DNA of 64,000 nt from an uncultured Glaciecola sp. (GTDB lineage Bacteria > Pseudomonadota > Gammaproteobacteria > Enterobacterales > Alteromonadaceae): positions 18,299 to 82,298 of the forward strand of contig CAKZLI010000071.1 in assembly GCA_937125395.1 (NCBI GenBank), read 5' to 3'. The notes under the pieces were generated by a model. It was given only the letters and a program-made list of their open reading frames with translations. It made no database searches and was not told where the DNA came from. Below, one piece after another: positions 43,275 to 53,822 of this stretch (its first letter is position 1; each line of letters starts with the position of its first letter). The translations under genes were made by a program, and so were the position numbers.

Positions 43275-43964
43275 TTAGGGTTTCGCTGAAAAACGATAGC
43301 CAGCACCACGTACAGTTTGCACATAGCTATCATGCCCATGCAGCGATATGGCTTTGCGTAATCGACGAATATGCACATCCACCGTGCGATCTTCAACGTA
43401 TACATTTGTTCCCCAAATATTATCGAGCAATTGCTCACGGGAATACACACGCTCAGGATGAGCCATAAAAAAATGTAATAACTTAAACTCAGTCGGTCCC
43501 ATGTCAACATTATCAGCACGGACCGTCACGCGATGAGTCACCGGGTCAAGTCTCAACCCGTCAAACTCAATGGCTGCCTCTTTAGTCATTGGGCTGACAC
43601 GGCGTAAGACAGCATTAATCCGTGCAACTAATTCTTTGGGAGAAAAAGGTTTCGTCACATAATCATCTGCACCAGATTCTAATCCGCGAATTTTATCTTC
43701 TTCTTCACCTCGCGCAGTCAGCATAATAATAGGAATGTCACGCGTAAAATCATGCTCTTTTAGTTTTCGAGCAAGCTGAACACCGCTGCCACCTGGTAGC
43801 ATCCAATCGAGCAAAACTAAATCAGGATAGGGTTCAACCATGCGTGCTAGCGCGCTATCAAAGTCTCCAGCTTCAATCACATCAAACTCAGCTTGGTGTA
43901 ATATAATAGTGAGCATCTCTCTAATCGGGGCTTCATCTTCAATGACTAAAATGGTTCGAGACAT
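43275..43964 (-). CDS. phoB: Phosphate regulon response regulator PhoB
   Basis: [28 protein letters not shown]-terminal winged helix ([26 protein letters not shown]). Confidence 0.98.
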   Translation of the reverse strand: MSRTILVIEDEAPIREMLTIILHQAEFDVIEAGDFDSALARMVEPYPDLVLLDWMLPGGSGVQLARKLKEHDFTRDIPIIMLTARGEEEDKIRGLESGADDYVTKPFSPKELVARINAVLRRVSPMTKEAAIEFDGLRLDPVTHRVTVRADNVDMGPTEFKLLHFFMAHPERVYSREQLLDNIWGTNVYVEDRTVDVHIRRLRKAISLHGHDSYVQTVRGAGYRFSAKP

Positions 43965-44023
43965 GGTTAATCCTGTGTGGCGACGCTTGATAGGTAAATA
44001 AATACCAATTATTCACTGCTTAT

Positions 44024-44041
44024 GTGACAGTTTTATGAAAA
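44024..44041 (-). promoter_or_regulatory. Predicted PHO box upstream of phoB
   Basis: Minus strand TTTTCAT-AAAA-CTGTCAC: two 7-mers resembling CTGTCAT with a 4-bp AT spacer, about 60 bp upstream of the phoB start. Confidence 0.75.
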
Positions 44042-44135
44042 CCATCATACTAATTACATCTGGAACTTATTTGTCAACACTAGCAAATATTGGTAATCTT
44101 CGCGCCCCTTTTTTCATTTTAGAGTTGTATGCATC

Positions 44136-45032
44136 ATGTGGTTCAAAAACGCCAAACTTTACCAACTTACCCAGCCATTAACTTTTTCCGATGACAACTT
44201 ACAAGACTGTCTCACGAATGTCATTTTTCGCCCATGCGGTTCACAAGAACTGGCAACTATGGGATTTACTCCACCTCTAGCTGACTCACAACAGTTGTTT
44301 CATGTAGCCAATGGGCGCTATTTATTTACGCTTAAAAAACAAGAACGAATCTTACCCGCTGCGGTTATCAATGCCGAGCTAGCTGAAAAAGTCGCTCAAC
44401 TTGAACAAGAAACAGGCAGCCCTGTAGGTAAAAAAGCGCAACAAGATCTGAAACAAGACATCATTGCCCGCTTATTACCACAAGCTTTTACCAAAAACTC
44501 GTATTCTCATGGGTTTATCTGCCTCACAAATAAACTCGTGGTGATTGATGCGTCTGCCGATGGCAAAGCTGAAACACTCTTGGCAATGCTTCGTAAAGCT
44601 CTTGGTTCATTGCCGGTTGTACCGTTATGCCGCTCAGGGATCCAAACCTACCTGACTAATTGGGTAACGGATAATCCTCCAGAAAAAATTCAATTATTAA
44701 CTGATATCGAACTCAAAGCACAAGATGATGAAGCGGCAGTGGCACGCTGTAAGAATCAAGATGTACAAGCAGAAGAAGTGTTGCGCCACATTGATGCCGG
44801 TAAATGGGTTGAAAAGCTAGGCATTGATTATAGCGAGCAGTTAACGTGTATGATTGAAAGCGATGGCTCAATCAAACGCATCAAATATGCGGATGCGTTA
44901 AAAGACGAAAATCAAGACATCCCTAAAGACCAAATGGCTGCCCGTTTAGATGCTGATTTTGTGTTAATGTCTAGTGAGTTGATTGATTTTGCTAATTACC
45001 TGATCGACGTATTAGAGTTAGATCAAGACTAA
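44136..45032 (+). CDS. rdgC: Recombination-associated protein RdgC
   Basis: MWFKNAKLYQLTQPLTF...GFTPPL; length and C-terminus typical. Confidence 0.97.
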   Translation: MWFKNAKLYQLTQPLTFSDDNLQDCLTNVIFRPCGSQELATMGFTPPLADSQQLFHVANGRYLFTLKKQERILPAAVINAELAEKVAQLEQETGSPVGKKAQQDLKQDIIARLLPQAFTKNSYSHGFICLTNKLVVIDASADGKAETLLAMLRKALGSLPVVPLCRSGIQTYLTNWVTDNPPEKIQLLTDIELKAQDDEAAVARCKNQDVQAEEVLRHIDAGKWVEKLGIDYSEQLTCMIESDGSIKRIKYADALKDENQDIPKDQMAARLDADFVLMSSELIDFANYLIDVLELDQD

Positions 45033-45036
45033 GCAA

Positions 45037-45402
45037 CTAGCCTTGCTTGATGGTCGCTTGATAGGGCGGCCATCCTAATGGTTTACCCGCCAACACATGC
45101 AAATGAATATGATACACCGTCTGACCACCATATTCATTACAGTTCATCACTGTACGAAATCCTTGTTCTGCCATCCCTTGCTGGGCAACAATCTCCGCAG
45201 CCACACCCGATAATTTTCCGACAACCTGATAGTCTGCAGGGGTAATATCATTGATGGTCGCAATAGGCTTTTTGGGTATCACCAAAAAATGTAACGGTGC
45301 TTGAGGATTAATGTCCCTAAATGCCAGTACCTCATCATCTTCATATAAAATATCGGCTGGAATGGATTTATTTATGATATGCGTAAAAATTGTCTCGTTC
45401 AT
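45037..45402 (-). CDS. hinT: HIT domain protein, HinT-like
   Basis: ADILYEDDEVLAFRDINPQAPLHFLVIPKKPI; HIHLHVL. Confidence 0.95.
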   Translation of the reverse strand: MNETIFTHIINKSIPADILYEDDEVLAFRDINPQAPLHFLVIPKKPIATINDITPADYQVVGKLSGVAAEIVAQQGMAEQGFRTVMNCNEYGGQTVYHIHLHVLAGKPLGWPPYQATIKQG

Positions 45403-45414
45403 TATTGCTCTCCG

Positions 45415-46215
45415 TTACATATAAATGAAATAAATTAACACCGCGCCTAGCAGTAATCGATAAATGACAAATGGCAGCATGCCAATGCGATTAATCCAAG
45501 TTAAGAATAACGTAATGCACAGATACGCTGACACAAATGAAAATAACACACCGTATGCCATGGCTGACCAGTCTACAGCAGCCGGGGCGTTAATCAGATC
45601 CAGGGTCGCAAGTAAACCGGCTCCAAGAATAACCGGAATAGATAATAAAAAAGAAAAACGTGCACTACTTTCTCGATCATAACCAAGCAACAAGCCCGTC
45701 GTCATGGTTATCCCCGAACGCGATGTACCTGGAATTAACGCAATTGCTTGTGATAAACCTATCAACAAACTATGCCGCCATGTCATCTGGACCACAACTC
45801 GGTTAAGCTTAGCCGTGCGATCGGCATACCACAGTAACAAACCAAACACGATTGTCGTTGCTGCGATCACCGTGCCTGAACGGGCATACACTTCAATAAA
45901 CGATTTGAACGCAAAGCCAATTAGTATTGCTGGTAACGTTGCCAACACCACAAACCAAGCGAGCTTACTATTGTTTGTTTGTGTTCGGGTAAAACCAAAT
46001 TTAAACCAATCTAGGGTCATAGCAATAATATCAGCACGAAAATATATGATCACCGCAAAGAGGCTACCAACATGCACAGCAACATCAAATGCTAATCCTT
46101 GACTATCCCAACCAAGCAATGCTTCCGGCAAAATCAAATGCGCCGAAGAAGAAATCGGTAAAAACTCAGTGATCCCTTGAATGATCGCCAACATCACTAT
46201 TTCAAAAAACGTCAT
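45415..46215 (-). CDS. uppP: Undecaprenyl-diphosphate phosphatase
   Basis: AIIQGITEFLPISSSAHLIL; IPGTSRSGITMTTGLLLG. Confidence 0.98.
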   Translation of the reverse strand: MTFFEIVMLAIIQGITEFLPISSSAHLILPEALLGWDSQGLAFDVAVHVGSLFAVIIYFRADIIAMTLDWFKFGFTRTQTNNSKLAWFVVLATLPAILIGFAFKSFIEVYARSGTVIAATTIVFGLLLWYADRTAKLNRVVVQMTWRHSLLIGLSQAIALIPGTSRSGITMTTGLLLGYDRESSARFSFLLSIPVILGAGLLATLDLINAPAAVDWSAMAYGVLFSFVSAYLCITLFLTWINRIGMLPFVIYRLLLGAVLIYFIYM

Positions 46216-46216
46216 A

Positions 46217-46753
46217 TCAAACTAGACTCCATGTTATATCTACTGTCCATAATTTTTGTTCAGGGCGATCAAATTCTGTCCATAGCTTGGCATAGGATTG
46301 ACCGTTACTCGGATGAATCATCTCAGGTACTAATTCTGCCAATGGTTGTAACACAAACGCATGATAATCAATTTCAGGGCGGGGTAATACGACCGGCTCA
46401 ACGCAAATGGTATCGTCAAACGTTAACAAGTCTATGTCTAAGGTGCGTGGTGCAAATTTGATATCTGTGCGCAAGCGACCATTGGCATGTTCAATGTCTT
46501 TAAAAAAGCGACATACTTGTGCTATATCCATATCGGTATAAGCACTCATCACGAGATTGTAAAATGGTGCGCCAGCAAAACCCACCGCCTCACTTTCGTA
46601 AGTCGAAGACAGCGTAATTCCAGTTAACCGTTGTGCTAGGGCAATGATGCCTTTTTGGGTATGCTGCTGACGATCAACATTCGATCCTAAGCTAATTAAA
46701 ATATGATGACGCTTGGGCTTGGCAGCGTTAGATAAGGGATTAGTTGACATCAT
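46217..46753 (-). CDS. folK: 2-amino-4-hydroxy-6-hydroxymethyldihydropteridine diphosphokinase
   Basis: ISLGSNVDRQQH; FAPRTLDIDLLTFDD. Confidence 0.97.
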   Translation of the reverse strand: MMSTNPLSNAAKPKRHHILISLGSNVDRQQHTQKGIIALAQRLTGITLSSTYESEAVGFAGAPFYNLVMSAYTDMDIAQVCRFFKDIEHANGRLRTDIKFAPRTLDIDLLTFDDTICVEPVVLPRPEIDYHAFVLQPLAELVPEMIHPSNGQSYAKLWTEFDRPEQKLWTVDITWSLV

Positions 46754-46758
46754 ATCGC

Positions 46759-47148
46759 TCAGCTTCGCACTCGAGAAATAGCAATGGCGACGTTCACACT
46801 ATTAGGCATGATATCAGGCTTGTGCAACGTAATATCTATCTGCGCTACGCTTGGGTAATCATGCAATATTCGCTGGGCTACGTTTTCACCTAGCGCTTCG
46901 AGTAATTGGTAGGCGCTTTTATCACAGATATCAGTGATTAGCTGTGTAACCTTGCCATAATCCACGGCATCAGATACATCATCACTGCGTCCGGCAATGT
47001 GACAATCCGTATGCAAATCGACCTCAAAAATTACCCGCTGGGGTGCATCACGTTCAAAATCATAGACACCGATAAGCACATTTAATTGTAAGTTGCGGAT
47101 TAAAACACGGTCACTGCGCAATGGATTGGTTATCATAAAGTTAGTCAT
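46759..47148 (-). CDS. folB: Dihydroneopterin aldolase
   Basis: VLIRNLQLNVLIGVYDFERDAPQRVIFEVDLHTD; adjacent to folK. Confidence 0.96.
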   Translation of the reverse strand: MTNFMITNPLRSDRVLIRNLQLNVLIGVYDFERDAPQRVIFEVDLHTDCHIAGRSDDVSDAVDYGKVTQLITDICDKSAYQLLEALGENVAQRILHDYPSVAQIDITLHKPDIMPNSVNVAIAISRVRS

Positions 47149-47199
47149 CGTTGTGGTAGTAATACACGAATTAATTTAGTAAATTGGCAATAGTGTAGC

Positions 47200-47799
47200 G
47201 TGAATTTAGGGAGTAAGTACATGGAAATCATGATATTGCTGATGATTTGTGGCGCCTATCTGATAGGTGCATGTGCTAGTGCGATTATCATTGCACAAAT
47301 ATTTGGCATACCCGACCCTAGAACTCATGGTTCAAATAACCCAGGGGCGACAAATATTTACCGATTAGGTGGCCGCCTGCCTGCTATTTTGGTGTTGTTA
47401 TTTGATTTACTCAAGGGCACTGTGATGGTATACGGTGGGTATTTATTGCAAATCGAACCAGTATGGCTCGGTGTCATTGCCATCGCTGCATGCCTAGGTC
47501 ACATGTACCCTATTTATTATCAATTTGCAGGTGGTAAAGGAGTGGCAACCGCCTTTGGTTGTTTATTACCTTTAGGGATCCCTGTGAGCGCGTCATTGCT
47601 CGTTGTATGGCTAGTGACTTATTGGGTATTTCGCTATTCGTCACTGGCCGCATTAGTCACGGTTTGCACTGCACCGCTAGTTTGTTATTGGTTTAAACCT
47701 GACTACACAATCGCGGTGACTATGCTGTCTGGTTTAATTATCTGGCGACATCACGCCAATATTCGCCGTCTAATACAAGGGATAGAGCCTAAAACTTAG
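47200..47799 (+). CDS. plsY: Glycerol-3-phosphate acyltransferase PlsY
   Basis: DPRTHGSNNPGATNIYRLGG; FAGGKGVATAFG. Confidence 0.97.
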   Translation: MNLGSKYMEIMILLMICGAYLIGACASAIIIAQIFGIPDPRTHGSNNPGATNIYRLGGRLPAILVLLFDLLKGTVMVYGGYLLQIEPVWLGVIAIAACLGHMYPIYYQFAGGKGVATAFGCLLPLGIPVSASLLVVWLVTYWVFRYSSLAALVTVCTAPLVCYWFKPDYTIAVTMLSGLIIWRHHANIRRLIQGIEPKT

Positions 47800-47810
47800 C
47801 GCCGACACGG

Positions 47811-48830
47811 TTATTTTAATGCTGGCAACGTATCTAGCGGCCAACGTGGTTGTACCTTGGTATCTAAACTATCAAATTGCCCAGCTTTAAGACGCTGCAT
47901 GCCTGCATAGGCGATCATCGCACCGTTATCAGTACAAAACGCCAACGAAGGATAAAACACATGCTCGCCACTGGCACCAATGTGCGTCTCAAACTTCTCA
48001 CGCAAGAACCGATTAGCCGATACCCCACCGGCAATCACCACGCGCTGATAACCGGTTTGCTGTAACGCTCGTTTACACTTGATGAGTAAGGTATCCACCA
48101 CGGCTTCTTGAAATGCAAAAGCAATGTTAGCACGAGTCTCTGGCGAATCATCGGCAGCCCGGATAGTATTCGCAGCAAAGGTTTTTAAGCCACTAAATGA
48201 CATGTTTAAACCAGGTTTGTTAGTCATCGGACGAGGAAATTGGTAATGCCCTGCACTGCCTTGTTCGGCCAATTTGGCTAACAAAGGCCCACCAGGATAA
48301 TCAAGTCCCATTAATTTAGCTGTTTTATCAAATGCCTCGCCTGCAGCATCATCGACTGATTCACCCAGTACGGTGTATTCACCGATACCTTTGACATCCA
48401 CGATCATGCTATGCCCACCGGAGACCAATAAAGCAATAAAGGGATAATCTGGGTTGTTGTCTTTTTCTAGCATGGGGGCTAATAAATGCCCCTCCATATG
48501 ATGGACACCAACAATAGGCTTATCCCACGCAAAGGCCAAACTACGTGCCACCGATGAGCCTACGAGTAAGGCACCTATCAAACCTGGGCCACGTGTATAA
48601 GCAATCGCATCCAAATCGGCAGCGCTAGTCTGTGCTTCAGCTAAGGTTGCTTTGATTAAGGGAATAATTTTGCGAACGTGATCGCGTGAAGCAAGTTCAG
48701 GAACAACACCACCATAATCAGCATGAAGCTTTACTTGTGAATACAATTGATGGCCAAGTAAGCCTTGTTCGTCATCATAAACTGCAATACCTGTCTCGTC
48801 ACAGGATGTTTCAAAACCTAAAATTCGCAT
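47811..48830 (-). CDS. tsaD: tRNA N6-adenosine threonylcarbamoyltransferase TsaD
   Basis: [45 protein letters not shown]. Confidence 0.98.
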   Translation of the reverse strand: MRILGFETSCDETGIAVYDDEQGLLGHQLYSQVKLHADYGGVVPELASRDHVRKIIPLIKATLAEAQTSAADLDAIAYTRGPGLIGALLVGSSVARSLAFAWDKPIVGVHHMEGHLLAPMLEKDNNPDYPFIALLVSGGHSMIVDVKGIGEYTVLGESVDDAAGEAFDKTAKLMGLDYPGGPLLAKLAEQGSAGHYQFPRPMTNKPGLNMSFSGLKTFAANTIRAADDSPETRANIAFAFQEAVVDTLLIKCKRALQQTGYQRVVIAGGVSANRFLREKFETHIGASGEHVFYPSLAFCTDNGAMIAYAGMQRLKAGQFDSLDTKVQPRWPLDTLPALK

Positions 48831-48942
48831 TTGGGGGTATCTATCTATATAATCAAATTGGCTATCAGGGTGAGGATTTTACGCATTTGTGAAAGACATG
48901 ACCAGTGAAACCAAAAAATTAAGCTGATTTCGCAATTTACCC

Positions 48943-48971
48943 TTTACAACCCTTCCTAGAATGTTTACTAT
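48943..48971 (+). promoter_or_regulatory. Predicted sigma70 promoter for rpsU
   Basis: TTTACA (48943-48948), 17-bp spacer, TACTAT (48966-48971). Confidence 0.65.
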
Positions 48972-48988
48972 TGCGCACCATTTTTAGC

Positions 48989-49070
48989 CAGAGTGACTTT
49001 TCTGGTGATGCAATAACGACCTATTACTATTGAGTGATTTGTCACCATCACCACTATAAAACTCGCTCTG
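48989..49070 (+). promoter_or_regulatory. Predicted structured 5' leader RNA of rpsU
   Basis: Nested pairing: CAGAGTGA/TCGCTCTG (48989-48996 with 49063-49070), GGTGATG/CATCACC (49004-49010 with 49046-49052), GTGA-TTTG-TCAC (49034-49045). Confidence 0.55.
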
Positions 49071-49100
49071 AAGATTTATTATTATTGAGGTTTACATTTA

Positions 49101-49316
49101 ATGCCTATCGTTAAAGTTAGAGAGAACGAACCGTTTGACGTAGCACTTCGTCGTTTTAAACGTTCATGTGAAAAAGCAGGTGTCTTATCAGAAGTACGCA
49201 AGCGCGAATTTTTTGAAAAGCCAACTTGGGAACGTAAGCGTAAGAAAGCTGCAGCGAAAAAGCGTCATTTGAAGAAGCTATCTCGTGAAAACGCTCGTCG
49301 CGTTAAACTTTACTAA
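49101..49316 (+). CDS. rpsU: 30S ribosomal protein S21
   Basis: [42 protein letters not shown]. Confidence 0.99.
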   Translation: MPIVKVRENEPFDVALRRFKRSCEKAGVLSEVRKREFFEKPTWERKRKKAAAKKRHLKKLSRENARRVKLY

Positions 49317-49361
49317 GACCTCTTTTAGTAAAATATCATTCCTGCGGGAATGAATTATATC

Positions 49362-49386
49362 AAGGCAGCCATCGGGTTGCCTTTTT
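49362..49386 (+). terminator. Probable terminator/attenuator between rpsU and yqeY
   Basis: aaggcagcc-atcg-ggttgccttttta stem-loop followed by T-tract. Confidence 0.7.
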
Positions 49387-49389
49387 AGT

Positions 49390-49851
49390 TTGTTTAGGGA
49401 AAAAATCATGACATTAATCGACACGTTAAAAGAAGAACAAAAAGTATCAATGCGCGCCAAAGACAAATTGCGTCTGGGGACCATTCGCATGACGCTAGCC
49501 GCGGTTAAGCAGCGTGAAATCGATGAACGAATTGAATTAACCGACGCAGATGTATTGGGTATTATTACCAAAATGGTAAAGCAACGCAAAGATGCAGCAC
49601 AACAGTTTACTGATGCACAACGTCAAGACCTTGCAGATAAAGAACTAGCCGAAATTGTCATTTTAGAAAGCTTTTTACCACAGCCATTAACCGCTGATGA
49701 AGTCGATGCCTTGATCACTCAAGCCATTGCTGCAACAGGTGCTGCTGGCATGCAAGATATGGGTAAAGTCATGGGCGTACTCAAACCGCAACTACAAGGC
49801 CGTGCGGATATGGGTAAAGTCAGTGGATTAATCAAAGCGCAATTAAGCTAA
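49390..49851 (+). CDS. yqeY: GatB/YqeY domain protein
   Basis: LKEEQKVSMRAKDKLRLGTIRMTLAAVKQREID; between rpsU and dnaG; ATG at 49408 (MTLIDTL) likely. Confidence 0.95.
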   Translation: MFREKIMTLIDTLKEEQKVSMRAKDKLRLGTIRMTLAAVKQREIDERIELTDADVLGIITKMVKQRKDAAQQFTDAQRQDLADKELAEIVILESFLPQPLTADEVDALITQAIAATGAAGMQDMGKVMGVLKPQLQGRADMGKVSGLIKAQLS

Positions 49852-49860
49852 GTCACTATT

Positions 49861-51642
49861 ATGGCTGGGCGTATCCCACGGGATTTCATTGATGATTTGA
49901 TTGCACGTACCGATATCGTTGATATCGTTGATAGTCGTGTCAAATTAAAAAAAGCAGGTAAAAATTACCAAGCCTGCTGTCCTTTTCATAATGAAAAGTC
50001 TCCTTCATTCACCGTCTCAGCCGAAAAACAGTTTTACCATTGCTTTGGCTGTGGCGAACATGGCAATGCGTTATCATTTATTATGGAATTTGATCGCTTA
50101 GAGTTTGTCGAAGCTATTGAAGAACTTGCAAGTTTTCATGCCATCGACGTGCCGCGTGAACAATCGATACAACCATTTAATAAAGCCGCTTCTCAAGAAA
50201 AAAAACAACAACGTGAAAACGACTATGAGTTGATGGAAAAAGCCGCGAAGTTTTTTCAACATCAGCTCAAGCATCATGCCAATTCCAGTAAAGTCATTAG
50301 TTATCTCAAAGATCGCGGGTTGAGCGGTGAGATCGTTAAATCCTGGGAAATGGGTTATGCCCCTGCCGAATGGCAAGGTTTAGCGGATGCGTTAGGTAAA
50401 ACGCCAGAGCAAGCTCAGCAATGTGTCGATTTAAAAATCATGACGCAGAACGACAATGGTAAACGGTTTGATTTTTTTCGTGACCGGTTAATGTTTCCCA
50501 TCCGTGACAAACGTGGTCGAGTTATCGGTTTTGGTGGCCGAGTGATTGACCCAGAACAAAGTCCAAAATATTTAAACTCTCCAGAGACGCGGATATTTTT
50601 TAAAGGCAGTGAGCTATATGGTCTGTACCGTGCACGGAACATGCAACGTCATATTGACCGAATCATTGTTGTAGAAGGCTACATGGACGTGGTGGCATTA
50701 AGCCAATTTGATATTAATTACGCAGTCGCGTCACTTGGTACAGCAACGACCCCAGAACATGTGCAGTTAATGTTACGCAATACCGATGAAATCGTGTGCT
50801 GTTATGATGGTGACAAAGCAGGACGCGGCGCAGCATGGCGCACGATGGAAAACGCCCTACCAATGCTCAAGGACGGAAAGTCCATGAAGTTTATGTTTTT
50901 GCCCGATGGTGAAGACCCCGATACTATGGTTCGGCAAATCGGTAAAACAGCGCTAGAAGAACAGTTTGTGCAGGCAATGCCATTATCTCAGTTTTTGTTT
51001 GATAACCTGTTGCAACGCCATAATGTTGCGTCTGTTGAGGGCAAAGCCGCCTTGCGTGCAGAAGCGCAACCGATCATCGCATCCGTTGCCGGCGATATTC
51101 AAAAAGAAATACTGCAAGGTGAATTAAGTAAACTGCTAGGAGACTATGACCGCTACCAACTGGACCGTGACATCAACCGGGCGAATCAACACAGCACCAA
51201 AATGCCTAAGCCATCGAGTAATGCCCCACAAAAGCTTTCGCAAACCCCAGTACGGATGTTAATTCAACTATTGATTGATAACCCTCAACTAGCGCATCAA
51301 GTGCCACAAGTTAACCCGCAAGCATTAGCCGAAGCACAATTACCTGGATTGGTTTTTTTAATTGAGCTGCATCAGTTTTGTCACCATCAACCAGGACTTA
51401 ATACAGCAGCAGTCTTTGAGCATTTTCGTCATCACGAATTTGCAGGGCACCTACAAACCTTGCTTGCGCAAGAATGGCTAGTGGATGATGCTGACAAAAA
51501 AATGGTATACGTCAGTACGTTTAAGCGCTTAGTTGATCAGTTCTTAGCCGGACAGAGTGATGCATTAATTGCAAAATCAAGGCATGTTGGGCTCACTGCA
51601 GAAGAAAAAATCACCCTGCAAAAATTATTAATGAAAAAATAA
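49861..51642 (+). CDS. dnaG: DNA primase
   Basis: Zinc motif CCPFHNEKSPSFTVSAEKQFYHCFGCGEHG; VVEGYMDVVALSQF. Confidence 0.98.
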   Translation: MAGRIPRDFIDDLIARTDIVDIVDSRVKLKKAGKNYQACCPFHNEKSPSFTVSAEKQFYHCFGCGEHGNALSFIMEFDRLEFVEAIEELASFHAIDVPREQSIQPFNKAASQEKKQQRENDYELMEKAAKFFQHQLKHHANSSKVISYLKDRGLSGEIVKSWEMGYAPAEWQGLADALGKTPEQAQQCVDLKIMTQNDNGKRFDFFRDRLMFPIRDKRGRVIGFGGRVIDPEQSPKYLNSPETRIFFKGSELYGLYRARNMQRHIDRIIVVEGYMDVVALSQFDINYAVASLGTATTPEHVQLMLRNTDEIVCCYDGDKAGRGAAWRTMENALPMLKDGKSMKFMFLPDGEDPDTMVRQIGKTALEEQFVQAMPLSQFLFDNLLQRHNVASVEGKAALRAEAQPIIASVAGDIQKEILQGELSKLLGDYDRYQLDRDINRANQHSTKMPKPSSNAPQKLSQTPVRMLIQLLIDNPQLAHQVPQVNPQALAEAQLPGLVFLIELHQFCHHQPGLNTAAVFEHFRHHEFAGHLQTLLAQEWLVDDADKKMVYVSTFKRLVDQFLAGQSDALIAKSRHVGLTAEEKITLQKLLMKK

Positions 51643-51786
51643 CGACCTGCCTCGTTGACGTTCAGCTGCGTTAATATGGTGCGTAAATTTGACATTTTCA
51701 AAATACCAGTAATATTTAAAGTATATAAAATTAGAAATATCCGCATAGTGGCAATTTGTATCTAGTATATTTACTACAAATTCTGC

Positions 51787-51792
51787 TATAAT
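51787..51792 (+). promoter_or_regulatory. Predicted extended -10 promoter upstream of rpoD
   Basis: TGCTATAAT in the 272-bp dnaG-rpoD gap; no strong -35 seen. Confidence 0.5.
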
Positions 51793-51914
51793 TACCTATT
51801 CGTTAACGTCTCAGTGAAGAGTATCGTTTCCAAAATCAACGAGCCAATGATCCATAGCATCGGATGCTAGGATAAGTCGTTTTACATCGGTTCGCATGAG
51901 AAGTGTAAATATTT

Positions 51915-53747
51915 ATGCAAAGTAAGCAGTCTCAGATCAAACTTCTGATTGTCAAAGGTAAAGAGCAAGGGTATCTAACTTTTGCCGAAGTCAACGACCA
52001 CCTACCACAAGACATCGTTGATTCAGACCAAATCGAAGATATCATCCGTATGATCAATGACATGGGTATTCAAGTATTTGAATCTGCCCCTGATGCTGAT
52101 GAATTACTTATGGCCGAAACGACCGCTGATGAAGAAGTCGCAGAAGCAGCAGCACAAGCACTCGCCACCGTCGAAAGCGAGATTGGTCGCACTACAGATC
52201 CAGTTCGTATGTACATGCGTGAAATGGGTACCGTTGAGCTATTGACTCGCCAAGGTGAGATCGAGATTGCCAAGCGTATCGAAGATGGTATTAATCAGGT
52301 ACAGTGCTCTGTTGCTGAATACCCTGAAGCCATTACTCATTTGCTTGACCAATGGGACTTGTACGAAGCTGAAGAGATTCGTTTGAGTGATATCATTGTC
52401 GGATTTGTTGATCCGAATGAAGAAGCTGACCTAGCTCCCACAGCTACGCACATTGGTTCGGACTTGTCTGAAGAAGAATTAAAAGATGAAGATGATGATT
52501 CTGAAGGTGACGAAGAGGAAGAAGAGGAAGATACAGGTGTTGATCCTGAACTAGCACGTGAAAAATTTGACGCCTTGCGTAAGCAATACTTCAAAGCACG
52601 TGAAGTGATCGAGGCAAAAGGTCGTTCAAGTGCAGCAGCTAAGAAGCAACTTGCTAACCTATCAGAAGTATTTAAAGAATTTCGCTTAATACCTAAGCAG
52701 TTTGACCGTATGGTCAAAAATATGCGCAACATGATGGACCGCATTCGCATTCAAGAACGTTTGATTATGAAGCACTGTGTTGCTCAGGCCAAAATGCCCA
52801 AAAAGGACTTCATCAAAGCCTTTGCTGGTAATGAAACCTCTACTGATTGGTATTTCAAGCTCATCAAAACCAATAAGCCATATGTGCTTGTTTTGGAAAC
52901 ATTCCAAGAAGATATTGAACGCAGTGTCGGTAAGATGAACGCTGTTGAAGCTGAGACGGGTTTATGTATTGCTGATATCAAAGATATTAACCGTCGCATG
53001 TCGATCGGTGAAGCAAAAGCGCGTCGTGCCAAAAAAGAAATGGTCGAAGCTAACCTTCGTCTAGTTATCTCAATCGCCAAAAAATACACTAACCGTGGTT
53101 TACAGTTCTTGGATCTGATCCAAGAAGGTAACATCGGTTTGATGAAAGCAGTCGATAAGTTTGAGTACCGCCGTGGTTATAAGTTTTCAACTTATGCTAC
53201 TTGGTGGATACGTCAAGCGATTACGCGTTCAATTGCCGATCAGGCTCGCACCATCCGTATTCCAGTACATATGATCGAAACGATTAACAAACTCAATCGT
53301 ATTTCTCGTCAAATGCTACAAGAGATGGGTCGTGAACCAACGCCTGAAGAATTATCCGAACGCATGATTATGCCAGAAGATAAGATCCGTAAGGTACTCA
53401 AGATTGCTAAAGAGCCAATCTCAATGGAAACGCCGATTGGTGATGATGAAGATTCACACTTAGGTGACTTTATTGAAGATAGCACTATTATTCAGCCGCT
53501 TGATTCAGCGACTGGCGGTAGTCTTAAAGATGCAACCCAAGATGTACTTGCTGGGTTAACACAACGTGAAGCAAAAGTTCTGCGGATGCGTTTTGGTATC
53601 GACATGAATACTGACCATACCTTGGAAGAAGTCGGTAAGCAGTTTGATGTAACCCGCGAACGTATTCGTCAAATCGAAGCTAAAGCGTTACGTAAATTAC
53701 GCCATCCAAGCCGTTCTGAGCAACTTAGAAGTTTCTTAGACGAATAA
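51915..53747 (+). CDS. rpoD: RNA polymerase sigma factor RpoD (sigma70)
   Basis: Regions 1.1 to 4.2, e.g. [49 protein letters not shown]. Confidence 0.99.
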   Translation: MQSKQSQIKLLIVKGKEQGYLTFAEVNDHLPQDIVDSDQIEDIIRMINDMGIQVFESAPDADELLMAETTADEEVAEAAAQALATVESEIGRTTDPVRMYMREMGTVELLTRQGEIEIAKRIEDGINQVQCSVAEYPEAITHLLDQWDLYEAEEIRLSDIIVGFVDPNEEADLAPTATHIGSDLSEEELKDEDDDSEGDEEEEEEDTGVDPELAREKFDALRKQYFKAREVIEAKGRSSAAAKKQLANLSEVFKEFRLIPKQFDRMVKNMRNMMDRIRIQERLIMKHCVAQAKMPKKDFIKAFAGNETSTDWYFKLIKTNKPYVLVLETFQEDIERSVGKMNAVEAETGLCIADIKDINRRMSIGEAKARRAKKEMVEANLRLVISIAKKYTNRGLQFLDLIQEGNIGLMKAVDKFEYRRGYKFSTYATWWIRQAITRSIADQARTIRIPVHMIETINKLNRISRQMLQEMGREPTPEELSERMIMPEDKIRKVLKIAKEPISMETPIGDDEDSHLGDFIEDSTIIQPLDSATGGSLKDATQDVLAGLTQREAKVLRMRFGIDMNTDHTLEEVGKQFDVTRERIRQIEAKALRKLRHPSRSEQLRSFLDE

Positions 53748-53774
53748 TTATTGATACAACAATAACTACACAAC

Positions 53775-53806
53775 AGCCCTGAACTTTGCTGCTCAGGGCT
53801 TTTTTA
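53775..53806 (+). terminator. Rho-independent terminator of rpoD
   Basis: agccctga...tcagggct stem then tttttat. Confidence 0.9.
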
Positions 53807-53822
53807 TATGTGACATAAAAAT

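Noticed and set aside
52337-52750. 137-aa Ser-rich minus-strand ORF
   Set aside because: Antisense of the acidic region of rpoD; composition explained by the reverse complement of GAA/GAT codons.
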